The notes under the pieces were generated by a model. The model saw only the letters and a program-made list of their open reading frames with translations. It was not told where the DNA came from and ran no database searches. The position numbers and the translations under genes are program-made. This document shows, in pieces, positions 24,495 to 37,250 of a DNA stretch of 64,000 bases (positions are counted from its first letter, which is position 1; the number at the start of each line of letters is the position of its first letter). This DNA is from Prochilodus magdalenae (taxonomy: Eukaryota > Chordata > Actinopteri > Characiformes > Prochilodontidae), in contig JAMWET010006778.1 in assembly GCA_024036415.1 (NCBI GenBank), forward strand, positions 1,410,449 through 1,474,448. Direction: 5' to 3'.

Positions 24495-27400
24495 ATGAGA
24501 ACCTGGTCAAGGGCCCAGTATGGGGAGCGCTGTATGGTCCTCCTGGGACTCATAACCTTGGCTTTTTCTCTCAGCAACATCTCAACTAGAGGACAGGTCA
24601 GTAATGGCCACATACCTTTCAAAATGAAGTTTCTAAACCATGCAACACACACATTACTGTGTGCAAACTCTAGGCAGGATTCTGCAAAGAAGTTGGTTTC
24701 CAGTTTGCACTTGCTTTCTGAATAGACTCCATTTGTTGCAGGATGAGGGTGTTGCCTCTAATAGTCTGGAAGACGGACTGGAGGTGACTACATACTGGTG
24801 GGGGGAATGGGCTAAGTGGACAGCCTGCACACGCACTTGCGGAGGGGGGGTCATGTCTCAGGACAGACACTGTCTCAAGCAAAGGTCTGTGGGTGCCTTG
24901 CAAGCATAATTAATTTAAGCAGTTTAAATAAAAGGTTGCACTGGCTTTTGCCTTTTACATAGTGTGGGATTGTTTATTATTTTTTTCTTTTGTTTTGATA
25001 AATTGGATTTTGATGAATGTTTTGATAAATGGACCAAAAGAAATGGCCTGGAATTAATCTGAAGACGTTCTGGTTTCTTTGATGTATATATTAAAAGCTA
25101 TCATTTTGGAGAGACAAGGTTTTTGTTTCCAAGAGCAGCAATATGTTCATAGACCATTGTTGGCATTACTGAATTTGTATGTGGCTTCAAAGATTCAAAG
25201 ATATATTTTTAACCAAACTGTTTGAGGGCAACAGAGAGAAGCAATTTATAAGACATTATAAATCCAAAGAAATCTGTCACTGTTAATATTTTAAGCACAA
25301 CACTCTCTTTTATTTAAAGAAAGAAAGTAACTACTGGAAAGGATAACATGACGTGCACAGGCAATGCAAAAAGGTACCATCTCTGCAATACAAAGGTTAG
25401 TTCATGCCATCAGTTTTGCCTTTCCTCTCCCAAACACACAGTGTATTTGCTCATTTGCCTTAGTAATACAACCCAGGCACCAGCACAGTAGAGCTATATA
25501 CAGGAGTTGGACAATGAAACTGAAACACCTGTCATTTTAGTGTGGGAGGTTTCATGGCTAAACTGGACCAGCCTGGTGGCCAATTAGCAGGTAAGAGCAC
25601 AGTCCTGCTCAAAATATTGCAATGCACACAACATTATGGGAGACATACCAGAGTTCAAAAGAGGACACATTGTTGGTGCACGTCTTGCTGGCGCATCTGT
25701 GACCAAGACAGCAAGTCTTTGTGATGTATCAAGAGCCACGGTATCCAGGGTAATGTCAGCATACCACCAAGAAGGACGAACCACATCCAACAGGATTAAC
25801 TGTGGACGCAAGAGGAAGCTGTCTGAAAGAGATGTTCGGGTGCTAACCCGGATTGTATCCAAAAAACATAAAACCACGGCTGCCCAAATGACGCTGTATT
25901 GGCCGCAAAAGGAGGCCCTACACCATACTAATAAATGATTGTGGTCTAAAACCAGGTGTTTCAGTTTCATTGTCCAACCCCTGTATGTAGATTAGACTTG
26001 CTTCCACTTAAAGACTTGGTATGGAATAAAAATTAGTAAATGGGACTGTGTTGCTTTGGTTCATAATGACAAAAAATACGGAAAAACAAAGAAACAAGTA
26101 AGCCTCTGATATCCCCCATGCCCAAGATCTCAAGTATAGTCAATGACTTACAGGATTGTCCCGCAACTGGAAGGAGTTTTAGAGAGGAGCAGTGCTGGTC
26201 GTTCAACTCTCAGGTGTACAATGGAAAATATTACCACTGGAAACCCCTTTACCCAGGTATCTTTAGAACAAGTCCTGCTACATTTTGAAGGCTTGTTCAA
26301 CATGACCCACTGATGCCACATTTGTAATTCTCTAGATGACTACGTTCATATCTCCAGCAATCCCTGTGACCTTCACTGCACTACATCGGATGGCCAGAGA
26401 CAACTGATGGTCCCTGCCCGTGATGGAACATCCTGCAAATACAGCAATTACAGGGGAGTCTGTGTTGATGGCAGGTGTGAGGTAAATATTTGGTCAACAA
26501 ATGTGTGTGACTTTCAAATAGGTAGACAATGCTCCGGTATGCACTGGGCCTTAACGTATCTTCCTGAAATTTCTTTGGAAATGTGTTCTTGTTCTTGATC
26601 CTTTGAAAAGGCCTTTACAAATGTCTGTTTAAGACAGAAACAGTTGGTGAATTGAGCCCAATGTTCACGTGAAAGTCTGCAGACTGTTACCAGTGTTATT
26701 CCTTCTTACTAATGGTCAGTTAGCTTTATAAAACATATCACCCATTAATGTGTCCCTCTCTGTAGCCTATTGGATGTGATGGGGTCCTCTTCTCTCCCAA
26801 TACACTGGACAAGTGTGGTGTGTGTAAAGGAGATGGGAGCAGCTGTAGCAGGGTAACTGGAAACTTCCGCCGCGGAGCCTCCAGCCTTGGTAGGGACATT
26901 GAAAGTACAGTTGTGAGAAAAAGTGAACCCTTTTGGAATGATCTGGATTTCAGCATTGATTCCTAATTAAAAAAATGGTCTGATCATTATAGACGTGCAC
27001 AGGCAATGCAAAAAGGTACTCAAACACCCAGACAATCATACTTTACATGGTTTTCTTTAGATTATTGAGTTCACCGTGTAAAAAAAAGCATCACCCAACA
27101 TCTCTTCAGCTTGAGGTCATGGACAGCTGCCTTATGTTCTCCCGCAAAGTGTTTTGATACACCTCTAAATTCATTGTTCTCTCAATAATCCCAAGGCATT
27201 CAGGCCCTCAGGCAGCAAAGCAGCCCCAAACCAAGATGCTTCCTTCATCATGCAAAAAGTCTTTGGTGTTGCTGTGCAGTTTTTCCCCAAACATAGCGCT
27301 GAATTTGCATGTTTACATTTTTACAAATTTACAGCAAACGTTTGTCTAATTTGTACATAGAACACTTTCCCAGATGTTGGATGCAAAACATCCAGATGAT

Positions 27401-30400
27401 GTTGAGCAAACATAAGGCAGACTACAATGCTTTTTGGCAGTTGCTTTCTATGTGTTGCATTTCCATGAACACCATTCATGTTAGCTGTTTCCTCGTTCAG
27501 TGGTTTTCATGGTTCACACTTAACTTTCTTGAGAAGAACAGGTTTGTCAGTAACCACGCTTTGTGTGCTGCCTTTATTTAGTGGGGAAAGCACCTGTGAA
27601 ATTCATACTTCTAGTCTCATCTACTTAACTAAAACTCCTATTGCCTATTAGCCTATGGAGAAGTCATTAACGCAGAGGTTCACTTAATTCTTCTTGCCTG
27701 CACTCTGGATGCTTCTTCAATGTGCTCCATTAAAGCCTGCAACTCTGGTTATTCGTTTAGTGGGTGTTTTTTTCTGCTATTCTTCAATATGACACAATTT
27801 TATCATAGTTTAAATCCAAACTCTAGGTTAACTTGTGTTTTCTTGCAACTCTACCTCCCATGTACATACTCACAGAGTGTCACCACTGATTCATGAGTGG
27901 TGAATTTATTAAATGTTTTTCTTTCTTGAAGGATATTCCTTCATTACCCAGATCCCAGAGGGTGCGTGGGATATCCAGATCATTGAGAGAAAGAAGTCTG
28001 CAGATATACTGGGTCTGTAAACTCTGTCCATTACTACTATAGAAAGAAGCACATAGATAGGCATTAGGAGTTGCACTAATGAACAACATACCTATTTATA
28101 TGTCATAGCTGATTTGGCACAAGCTCTCAGTGAGAATTAGACACATTCTTTTCTTACCTAAAGCAAGCAAGATATGTTCTTTTTGAAAGTCCTTTATCGA
28201 GTCTTTGCAATAAGCAAAGTATTGTATCAGTGAAGTCACTGTGCCCCTGACAACACCTCGAATAAACTTCTTCGAAACAGCTGTGACTGACCAGGCTGGA
28301 AACTTCTTCTTCAATGGTGCATACAAAGCAGACAGCCCCCAGAACTTCCACGTGGCAGGCACTATCTTCAAGTACCGGAGGCCCACTGATGTCTACGAGA
28401 CGGGGATTGAGTACATCGTGGCAAAAGGGCCCATTGATCAGCCCATCAATGTTCTGGTACTGTAGCTACCATCCTTCCTCCTGCTACCAAGGGCCCCTGG
28501 GTAATCTTACTGAATGACTGACGCTGTCTTTGACGTAGTGCACGGTGCAGGCGCCATGGCTCGTATGGAATAAGCTATAGCACTGCTATAGCTAAAGCTC
28601 TGGAAGAATCTTATACTGGTGTTACAGTATAAGATGTGAGCCCATGAGCAAAGATGCACTAAAAGACCAAATGTGGCATCTACTGGTATAAACTGCTTTA
28701 ATGTATTGTGCTTTCTAAATGGACCATAAATCTGTTGATATTTGATTCTAAAAAACATCAGAGAGGCACTTACTGTCTAAGTCTTATATATTTGTTAACC
28801 ATGTTCAAATGCATCTGGGTTCTTATCTTCTTATCTTCTGCCTCTCAAGGTCTGGAACCAGAATGGCCGTAACCCTTACATCACTTATGAGTACACAGTC
28901 ATGCGTGACCCTCTCGATCCAGTCTCTCAACCGCCCATTTACACTGGCTCGGACAGAGGCTCCAGCCACCAGGGTTCCATAGAGATCGACACTGTGTTGA
29001 GCCACAATGAGAGCACATATGACAAAGCTGCTCCCGAGATGGAGAAGAACCAGGTGCGAACGCAAGGTGTAGAGCCAGGTAAAGTGGAGAGACAGCGACC
29101 TGGCCAGGAGACCAACGAAGTGTATGAGGCCATAGACTGTGAGCAGGATGCTCCGAAACCACCTCAGTATCCAGGCAGGTTTTAAATATTAGTTTGATCT
29201 GTCTTATGGTAGTAAGTCACAAATTTGTAAATCCGTGTTTGGAAAAGCCACTTTTTCCTATTATTATAGAAAATAAAAAAAACGGGCACTGTTTGCTTTA
29301 GGGTTATATAAGACAGTCAAAAGTTAACAACAGTGTTGACTAAGCTTTGTAAAAATGTACAAATATTATTGACACTATTCCACCACTGTTTAAACTCACT
29401 CATGTGCCTTTCCACACCACCTGGAATAGGGAGAGCAGATTTACTGGGTTCACTGGATATTCACTGTGCAAGAGATAAAATGCCATTGGTTTTAAAGAGG
29501 ACACAGCCTGCTAGGCCTTTGGAGTCCTTTATAATGCATAAGCACCAACACAAAGAATGAAAAATTCAGAAAGCCTTCATATTTTCCTTCTGTGAAAATT
29601 GGAGGATCACCAGCAAGCTTGGTAATGGCCTTGTGCTGGGTTCTCCAGGCCAGAATGTGATCGTTATATGGAGAGCTGCAGTTCTGAAAGAGAGTGCCTG
29701 TGTTGTGGGACGGCTTCAGTGTAGGAGGGGCAGGATCCTGTTATTGCTCCTTGCCTGTGGTAGGCTACCGCTCTGATCTCTTAGTTTCTCTCCTACACGT
29801 CATGCCAGCTACCGCAACCACATGGGAAAGAGGGCAGTCAATGAGGCTGAGGTGGTCCTCACGAATGCCAGAGCCGACTTTGAGAATATGCTGTGGAATG
29901 TCTATTGAGTCTAGCTGAAATATTGTGAAAACCTAAATAGGCATTTTAAAGGCACTTGGTAGTTTTTGGTAATAAACTTTATTCTAAATGCCTCTGGATC
30001 CTTATCAAGTCATTAGCAAATCAGCAATGTCTACATTAACCATACTTGTCCACCTTTCTGACTTTTTATTTCTAAAGGTGGCAATAGCAGCTGGCCAAGA
30101 GGAGTGGTTGCCCCTGGCATTGTGCCTGCCAGTAGACCTGCAGAGGAGATGGTGGACTCTGAGAACCTCATATGGAGAATGTTTCTTAGCCAGCGTATGC
30201 ACCTCAACATCTCAACCAATCAGCTTCTTAGTGAGGGTGGAGGCCTCTTCCCTGGTGTAGAGCCAGTGGAGTTAGACTACAGCAGCACAGAACAAGGTAA
30301 CCTTACCGGTTCCCTTCTTGAGTTTACCCTGGGTCACCGCCGCAACGACACCGGAGACCTTCTTTTCCAGAACAAGACTTTGATCACCAGCTTAAGGAGC

Positions 30401-33400
30401 AGCAACCGCACCAATCGCACCAGGTAAAGGCTAGTCTGAAGGTGTTGTTTTCACAGCAGCATGCCAACGATCTGGCAGGATTGGTACAACGGGCCTTGTT
30501 AATAAAAGTCACAGTTCATGACTTTTGCCACCATGAAAGTTGCTGCTACAAAGGTGTTTAGCTTAGCTAATAATTATAAGCCACCCCCTAGCCCGGTGTA
30601 ACAGACATGTAGGAGTGCACGATGGTCTCAGCTGGGACAGCCCTGCTTGTGGGGAATGGAATGTGCTCCAGACTCTCCTTGGACGTTTTTTTTTTTAACG
30701 CTCTCTGAGACATTCAAAGAGTGGTGAGGAGAGACGGCCAAGCGTAGGGCTGGTGGGATTGCATTCCATCATATTTATAATTCATGTTGGCTTCTCTGCA
30801 ATGTGTCCAAACACAGCTTCACCAGCCTCCCTGCCAGAGATCGTAAAACACATCACATGACACACCCTTTCTCTTGAAGCAAAAGAGAGAGATTCCAGGG
30901 AAGGAAAGAGCGAGAGAGAGACTGAGCGTGAGGAAGATGGCTTTTCTGAAAGGCATAACTCATGGTGTTTTGTTATTTGTGGAAAAAAGCACCGTAGATC
31001 ACTCGGGTACAGGCCATGCGTGTCACATCAGATAAATTTACAAGAATCACAAGGCGTAGGTTATATTTGCTTCTTTTTCAGTGAAGCATTGCACAGTCTC
31101 CCATGCCTGACATTTCAGGGTAATGAGTGTGACCAGAACATTACAAAAAGGCTCAGCTTTAACAACTACATATATTTTGTATAATATATGATGCAGACAG
31201 TTGGATCTCAGTCTAACCTGAGATGTAACCGATTACACTCTTTGCTGTCCCTTAGGAGTCATCAGAGGTTGCTACAGAAGAACAAATTGAGCGCAGCAGA
31301 TATGTATCGCTGGAAACTATCCTCTCAAGAGCCATGTAGCATGACATGCTCAATAGGTACTGCCTAGACTCCGTATCCTATTCCCAGATTGAAATGACTA
31401 AGAAGCTACGTATTTGAAAGATTAATTTTTTATTTGTTCCTGTGATATTTTGCTTTGCAACAGGTGTGGCAAAGTCCCTCGCTATGTGTGTGCGATATGA
31501 TGGCGTGGAGGTGGATGACACTTACTGTGATGCTTTGACTCGACCTGAACCGGTGCATGACTTTTGCATTGGAAGGGAGTGCCAGCCAAGGTATGTATGC
31601 CATAAAGAGAAAGGCTGTAGAACAAAAGCCCACAGTTTCTACATAAACATTGTATAAATGTATATAGTAATTATACTGCAGTGATTAATATGATTTAGCT
31701 GGCAACAATTCTTTTAACCCAAACTGGCACGTCGTGTAGCAACTCATTCCCTAAACAACCATGAAGGAAGACGTATACTGTGGGCATAGAAAAGATGTTG
31801 CTCTTTTTTAGAACGGTCGAGTTGTTGGCCTGTCCAGTGCATTGTTAAAACCTGCAAGGATAACCATTAGCTTTGTGAAAGACTGGCAATTCTATCAATA
31901 AACAGAAATACATTTTGTGGCATTGCCTAAGGTTGCCACAACTATTGCCGTGGCAAATGTGTCTACTAACAGCAGTCCATCGAAATATTAGTGTCACAGT
32001 CTATGAATGAATCTGCTTTACACACTCTAGCCTTTATTATACCTTAACACCCCTCACTGTTTGCAGAGTTAGCCTGTGCAATGTGCACAATACAGAGTAA
32101 AGCTATATTAGGCTCCCAGAGTCAGACCTGGGAAGCTGGGCTTAAGGTGGGATCCCACATACTGACTTTGGAAACCCCTATAGGGTTTTACTTTTCCTCC
32201 AGATATTTTCCCTGGCATTGAATCTGGCAGGCATCAAATCTTCTCATCACCTTCTGCAGGTGGGAGGCCAGCAGCTGGAGCGAGTGCTCTCGGACGTGCG
32301 GTGAAGGTTTTCAGTTTAGGCTGGTGCGCTGCTGGAAAATGCTGGCACCTGGCCTGGACAGCTCAGTCTACAGCGACCTGTGTACGGATGCCGAGTTAGA
32401 ACGTCCCCCAGAGCGCAGGCCCTGCAAGAGCCCCACCTGCGGCCCGCAGTGGGAGGTAGCAGAGTGGTTAGAGGTGGGTTAAGTGTATTACTTGACTTAT
32501 AAATGTGACATGTGTTTTTATAGCTTTGATTAAAATGTTCTGCGTAGTAAAAAGCTACTGCAGTTAAGAGTTTAAACTGTTTAATATAAAAAAAATGCTA
32601 TTTTAATTGCCCTGTTTCATTGTTCTGCCTAAATCTCCTTAGAAGCTAGACGATACTGTGTTTTATTGATTAATATTTTCAGTTCACCAGAAACTAACAA
32701 TAATTTCATTACAGATTTTCACTCTTTAATCTAATTTGCAAAAATATGCAGAAGCAAAAAAGCTGTTGTTTTTGAGCAGTGTCCAGCAAAGTGTGGTCGC
32801 AGAAGCATGGTCACCCGTGAGGTCAGGTGTTCAGACGAGATCAGGCCATGTGATGAGGCGACCCGCCCTCCAACTGCCAAGAACTGCACCGGTCCACCCT
32901 GTGAGCGCCAGTGGACAGTGTCTGAGTGGGGGCCGGTAGGATATTCAGACATTAGCTACATTAATAATGAGTTTACCACACTCCAGTTAATTAACCCTGA
33001 AGTTAAAAGACACATATGACTGTAAAACTGTGCGGCACCAGGTCTGCATTAAACACAGTACACTATTTTTGTTTGCATCTTATTTGCCTCTTTCCCTTTG
33101 ATGATCAGTGCTCAGGTACATGTGGGCAAGGGAAGATGGTTCGGCATGTGTACTGTAAAACTCCAGAGGGTCGAGTGGTGCCTGAATCCCAGTGTTCACC
33201 AGAGAACAAGCCTCTGGCCATTCATCCCTGTGGAGACAAAGAGTGCCCCCCACACTGGCTGGCACAAGACTGGGAAAGGGTAAGAAATCAGACATTCAAC
33301 TGAAGCATATTTCCTGCAGAGTTTTGGGGTTTAACTCATTATGTAATCAAGTAGAGTTGGGATTTCTGAGGGCTTGGGATTGTGGCTGCCATGGACCACC

Positions 33401-35162
33401 ATGAAACAAGGCACTAGTTTTACTTGCTTTGTACCCAAATCACATGGATATATCAAAATGTCAGATGATGCAATAGTGTACAGAGCATCAATAAGAGCCT
33501 GTGCAGTTAGTGAGCTTTTTTCTCATCTCAGTGCAACACAACATGTGGACGTGGAGTGAAGAGGAGGATTGTGCTTTGCGCTGGCATCACGGGTGGCAAG
33601 TTTCAAATCCACGAAGATGAGGAATGTGACGCTAGCAAGAGACCAACAGACGAGGACACGTGCTTCGAGAGACCTTGCTTCAAGTGGTACACGACACCTT
33701 GGTCTGAGGTGGGAAATTAGCTCCTGTAGTTCTGTGAAAGTGTTGCAGTTTTCTGGTTATAGTGTATACACCACATCTCCTCTGCTGGGTAGCTCTAGTC
33801 TAAGTACTCTTGTTGGATTCTGCATAGCTGAGTCCTGCATTAAGACATTTGGACATTTAGGTACATTGTGCTACCTTTCTTAACCACTACTTTGGCTGTT
33901 CCTCAAATAACAGTGCACCAAGACGTGCGGCGTGGGTGTTAGGATGAGGGATGTGAAGTGTTACCAGGGAAGAGAGCTTGTTCGTGGATGTGATCCTCTA
34001 ACCAAGCCTGTTAACAAGCAGACCTGTGCCCTGCATCCTTGCCCCACCGAACCTCCAGGTAGATGTTAAGAAATCATGGGTATTGGTGCATGCAGACATT
34101 GGTTATGTCCTTTGTTTTAGCAGTCTGAAAGTTATACCAAGTTTGTAATTTTTCTGTAGTCCAGTGGAATAAAAATCAACTACATTATAACTTTTAACTA
34201 AAAATGTACATAATTAATATACTTAATATTATACAAACAAATCTATTATCAAACAAAACTGAAAAATAAGCTATTTGATGTCAAAGTCAGTATAACACAG
34301 GGCAATTTGTACATTGCAAGAGCTGCAGTTGTTTTTAAAGTATGGCCTACATTATAAAAATAACTTTCTGAATAACTCTGTTGTTAAGGAGATGGTTTAC
34401 TGTAGAGACTGATTTCTTTAGTGGTACTGATAGGAGCCAGGAATCACAATGTCTACAACGCAAATGTAGCTATTTTATTTACCATCCAAATGCACTAGTG
34501 AGCCTACATATGTCTTCTGGGTTTTTATATGTAATGTTGATGAAGATGAAACAGTGTATCCCTCCACCAATAATAGATAAAAGTATCTTTTAAAACTGTA
34601 TCACACAACTATTGTAAAGCATTGTCTCTGACATCATTCAGCACATCCATAACCAGGTAATAACTTTCTGTAGGGTGGTCCCCACTACAATTCTGACTCC
34701 ACAAGTAGAACAGTGACTTTTACACCACTCTAAATGACTTTGTGTACATCTTTACTATTTGTCCACCACCTCAACCAGTGAGGAGTGGGAACCTCCTGCT
34801 GTGAAAACAACTTACACCTCTCCTATAAAACAGACAAAATAATTTCAGCTTTCTTGATGTCAGAAAATCTTGCATAGAAATGTAATTTGAACATAATAGG
34901 AATTAAAGGAAAAAAGCATAGTTCAGCTGAGGGACCTTTAAAACCGATTATGGCTACTGTGGAAAGGTGCTTCAGTGAATTAAGTTTTCCTGATGAGGTC
35001 ATAACTAACCCAGACTATCAATGACTGTTTTTCTATACAGATGAGAATTGCCAGGACCGTCCCAGCACCAACTGCTCTCTGGCTCTGAAGGTCAACCTGT
35101 GCAGCCATTGGTATTACAGCAAGGCCTGTTGCCATTCGTGCAGGAATCTCCGAGCCTCCTAG
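24495..35162 (+). CDS. adamtsl2: ADAMTS-like protein 2 (18 coding exons, 941 aa)
   Basis: Coding exons: 24495-24596, 24742-24884, 25320-25395, 26154-26256, 26336-26481, 26766-26889, 27932-28012, 28281-28456, 28850-29178, 30091-30423, 31256-31356, 31464-31590, 32260-32473, 32780-32935, 33109-33279, 33532-33708, 33914-34058, 35041-35162. They sum to 2826 nt with every phase consistent; human ADAMTSL2 has 951 aa. Order: signal peptide (about 1-33), first thrombospondin type 1 repeat (exon 2, [17 protein letters not shown]), cysteine-rich module (exons 4-6), spacer (7-9), a poorly conserved region with NxS/T glycosylation sites (exon 10, e.g. NLT, NDT, NRT), six further thrombospondin repeats (exons 11-17) and a C-terminal PLAC module (exon 18). 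No metalloprotease domain, as in all ADAMTSL proteins. It is a secreted glycoprotein that binds fibrillin microfibrils and LTBP1 and restrains TGF-beta; human mutations cause geleophysic dysplasia. The start follows acceptor CCCCTCAG. The exon 9-10 junction is the least certain. Confidence 0.97.
25501..25983 (+). mobile_element. Internally deleted Tc1/mariner element (483 bp) in adamtsl2 intron 3
   Basis: Flanked by TA on both sides (25499-25500, 25984-25985). Terminal inverted repeats are about 31 bp with one mismatch, starting CAGGAGTTGGACAATGAAAC. From 25636 a transposase N-terminus reads through: a paired-type helix-turn-helix ([20 protein letters not shown]) and a [10 protein letters not shown] linker. 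After ...KTTAAQM the sequence jumps to the extreme C-terminus: the last codons [11 protein letters not shown] and a stop are present in a different frame at about 25896-25930. The catalytic DDE core is missing, so it can only move with a helper. Confidence 0.9.
26908..27705 (-). mobile_element. Decayed Tc1/mariner element, antisense, in adamtsl2 intron 6
   Basis: The left end begins after TA (26906-26907) with ACAGTTGTGAGAAAAAGTGAA-type sequence (first 20 bases only considered), and a degenerate complementary end (GGTTCACTT...) is seen at about 27678-27705. On the minus strand, about 27300-27210 encodes the Tc1 transposase motifs [12 protein letters not shown] and [10 protein letters not shown], the latter a hallmark of the catalytic core. 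Frameshifts and stops break it. It starts only 18 bp after the exon 6 donor. Positions 26992-27019 hold a foreign 28-nt piece identical to adamtsl2 exon 3. Confidence 0.82.
29806..29907 (+). other. Exon-like open segment in adamtsl2 intron 9
   Basis: After an acceptor-like CATGCCAG, the reading frame entered from exon 9 (phase 2) stays open for 34 codons (begins [15 protein letters not shown]) and ends at TGA. No donor in this segment restores the phase needed for exon 10, so splicing it in would truncate the protein. It could be an alternative terminal exon or chance. Confidence 0.2.
34381..34600. repeat. Dispersed repeat, family 1 copy in adamtsl2 intron 17
   Basis: Shares the gagactg...ggtactgataggagccagg and acgcaaatgtagct...ttatttacc blocks with 18090-18180, and the ataggagccag block with 59560-59575. 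Diverged; boundaries approximate. Confidence 0.45.
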
Positions 35163-37250
35163 TCCTTGGCCCCTGAATTACTACACAGCCAAGAGCCAGT
35201 GTCCTCTTATAAGAATCTAGTGGACTCTATCAGGACTAATGCCAGCTGATAACTTGTGAAAAACAGAATTTCAGAAAGATGTTTTAAAGGCCAAAGTTAT
35301 GAATATCCATTATACTTAGTATTCATGCAAAATATTGGACCAAAGACTGAACATCTGCAGTTTGTTTTCTTTGGATACCTTTTATTGTTTTATGTTTATT
35401 AAGCTAGCTACATTAAACTACCATTGATGTCAGTATTATAGTAACAATATATATTTTATGACAAAGTCCTGCAACTGTGGGATCCCTTAAGGAAACATTA
35501 AATTATTTTGATTACTGCTCAGTGAATCGTTATTATAATGCATGAAAGTATTTATGATCCATTAAACTGGCAGGGATTGGGGTCAGTATCGAATGTTACC
35601 TCCGGCTAATGATGGAAGACTTAGTACTGTATGTCTAAACACAAGTTGACTCCGCTGCCAGTTCCAATGCTCTGCTGTTTTTTATTTTATTGAAATGTTG
35701 CTGGACTATTGCTCTTCTATTGTTTATTTATTGGTCAGATCAGGTGTTCTGTTAAGCATCCCGTTTTGTCTTTTTTCTTACAAACCAGCTGTTTTTGATA
35801 CCAAGGGAAGTATGAACACCTGTGCGCTTGATGTTCCTGCATCTTATTATCCGTCATTGAGTGAGTCCTGACACTTGAACATGTAATATTTAAAACTGTA
35901 TGCAGTTTATGTAATGCTCCTTTGTGACACAATCCAGCTAATATCATGTTGCGTTGCTGTTACCTCAGTGTACAAAAAGCAATCCAAAGTACAAGTAATT
36001 TGATTTTATTGTAGAAAAATTGCACATTTTATGTTACATCTCAAAATATGATAAAGAAATTGCTGTCATCAATGCTTCTGTGTGTTGTATTTTTAGGTGC
36101 ACTAAAAAGCAAGCACATTTGTATGCTGATTCAGGTTTCAGAAAAAAAAACAATGTCTAGACAGTTTAGACTAAAGTTTGACTTGATTCAAAGTAACTCA
36201 TTTAGATCATTTTACCCTCTATGGCCCATATTTATTTACACCTCAGAGTAAGGATGTTGATCTGGGGTCAGCTGACAGCTTTTATGTAACACTGAGTGAA
36301 ATTACACAAACTTATGAAACTATAATTTCAGATTAGTGCCCTTACTTTGAAAGGATTGATAAATGTGGGTCAGTATTACAGACCATGAGGTAATAAGACA
36401 GCCCTATTCCAACAACTTCTCAATTCTTTTTCAAAGCAGTGTACAGCTGACGATCTGAGAGAAAGAACTGATGCCACCTGCTGGGTAGTCACAGAACACA
36501 GCCATGCATAATTTGTTGGGATACCACAAAATACTAAACTGAATAAAAAACAAAAAAAAACATTTTGTCCATCAAAATAATATGACAGAATGTGCATTAA
36601 AATGAATAACTAGTCAATAACTAGCCATATTCATTTCTAATAACAGGTCAACTAATGACTTAAATAAGGTGACAATGTAAAACTTTAAGAAACTGGTGAA
36701 ATCTTAAAAGGACATAAACATCACAATATGTCTGCATAAATAACAAACAGATAAAGACGCATTCTAGCCCATATGTGTGTATTTAAAGTCAGCACTCATA
36801 CGTATAATTCAAAGAGCAGCACGTTGTAGTTTCAGTTAGACAGGTACAAAAAACAAATATTTTCATGGCCTGATATTTTACTACAGTGATAGACACTACA
36901 GAATACATGACACAACTACTGACCTACTCAGATCTTATTCAAGTTCTGCATGCCATTAGGTGAGCCCTCTTGCTTAGTTAAACATTGTGATAAAGCAGAT
37001 AAATATGGTCCTTTTACAGATAAACAGGCTTCTACGTGGCTATCCCATACACGTTTACCTATGTGTAGAGGATAACCATAGCATGTGCAAGTACACAAAT
37101 TATATTGATACGCCATTCCCACATCAACAAGACTGTGATCTCTTACACCTAATACACACCTCACGTTTCAGCTTCGCATTAAGAATCGTATTAGTCACCT
37201 ATAGTCTCAGAACATGGCTCCGTGGAAAGGTCTGTTTCCATTGGGTGATG
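35163..37250. other. adamtsl2 3' region and facing fam163b 3' region
   Basis: The adamtsl2 and fam163b genes converge here. An ATTAAA at 35561-35566 is a candidate adamtsl2 polyadenylation signal. On the minus strand an AATAAA (forward TTTATT near 36231) could end fam163b, implying a 3' UTR of about 1 kb. No other gene is visible. Confidence 0.45.

Noticed and set aside
25316..25395. Short gap between adamtsl2 exons 2 and 4 first read as a lost exon
   Set aside because: The 76-bp exon 3 at 25320-25395 was found; phases on both sides agree and the peptide matches the family.
29088..29178. Use of the GTAAAG donor inside exon 9 (near 29080)
   Set aside because: It would keep phase with the first acceptor at 30078, but would drop the conserved GQETNEV segment, which matches human ADAMTSL2; kept only as a possible minor splice form.
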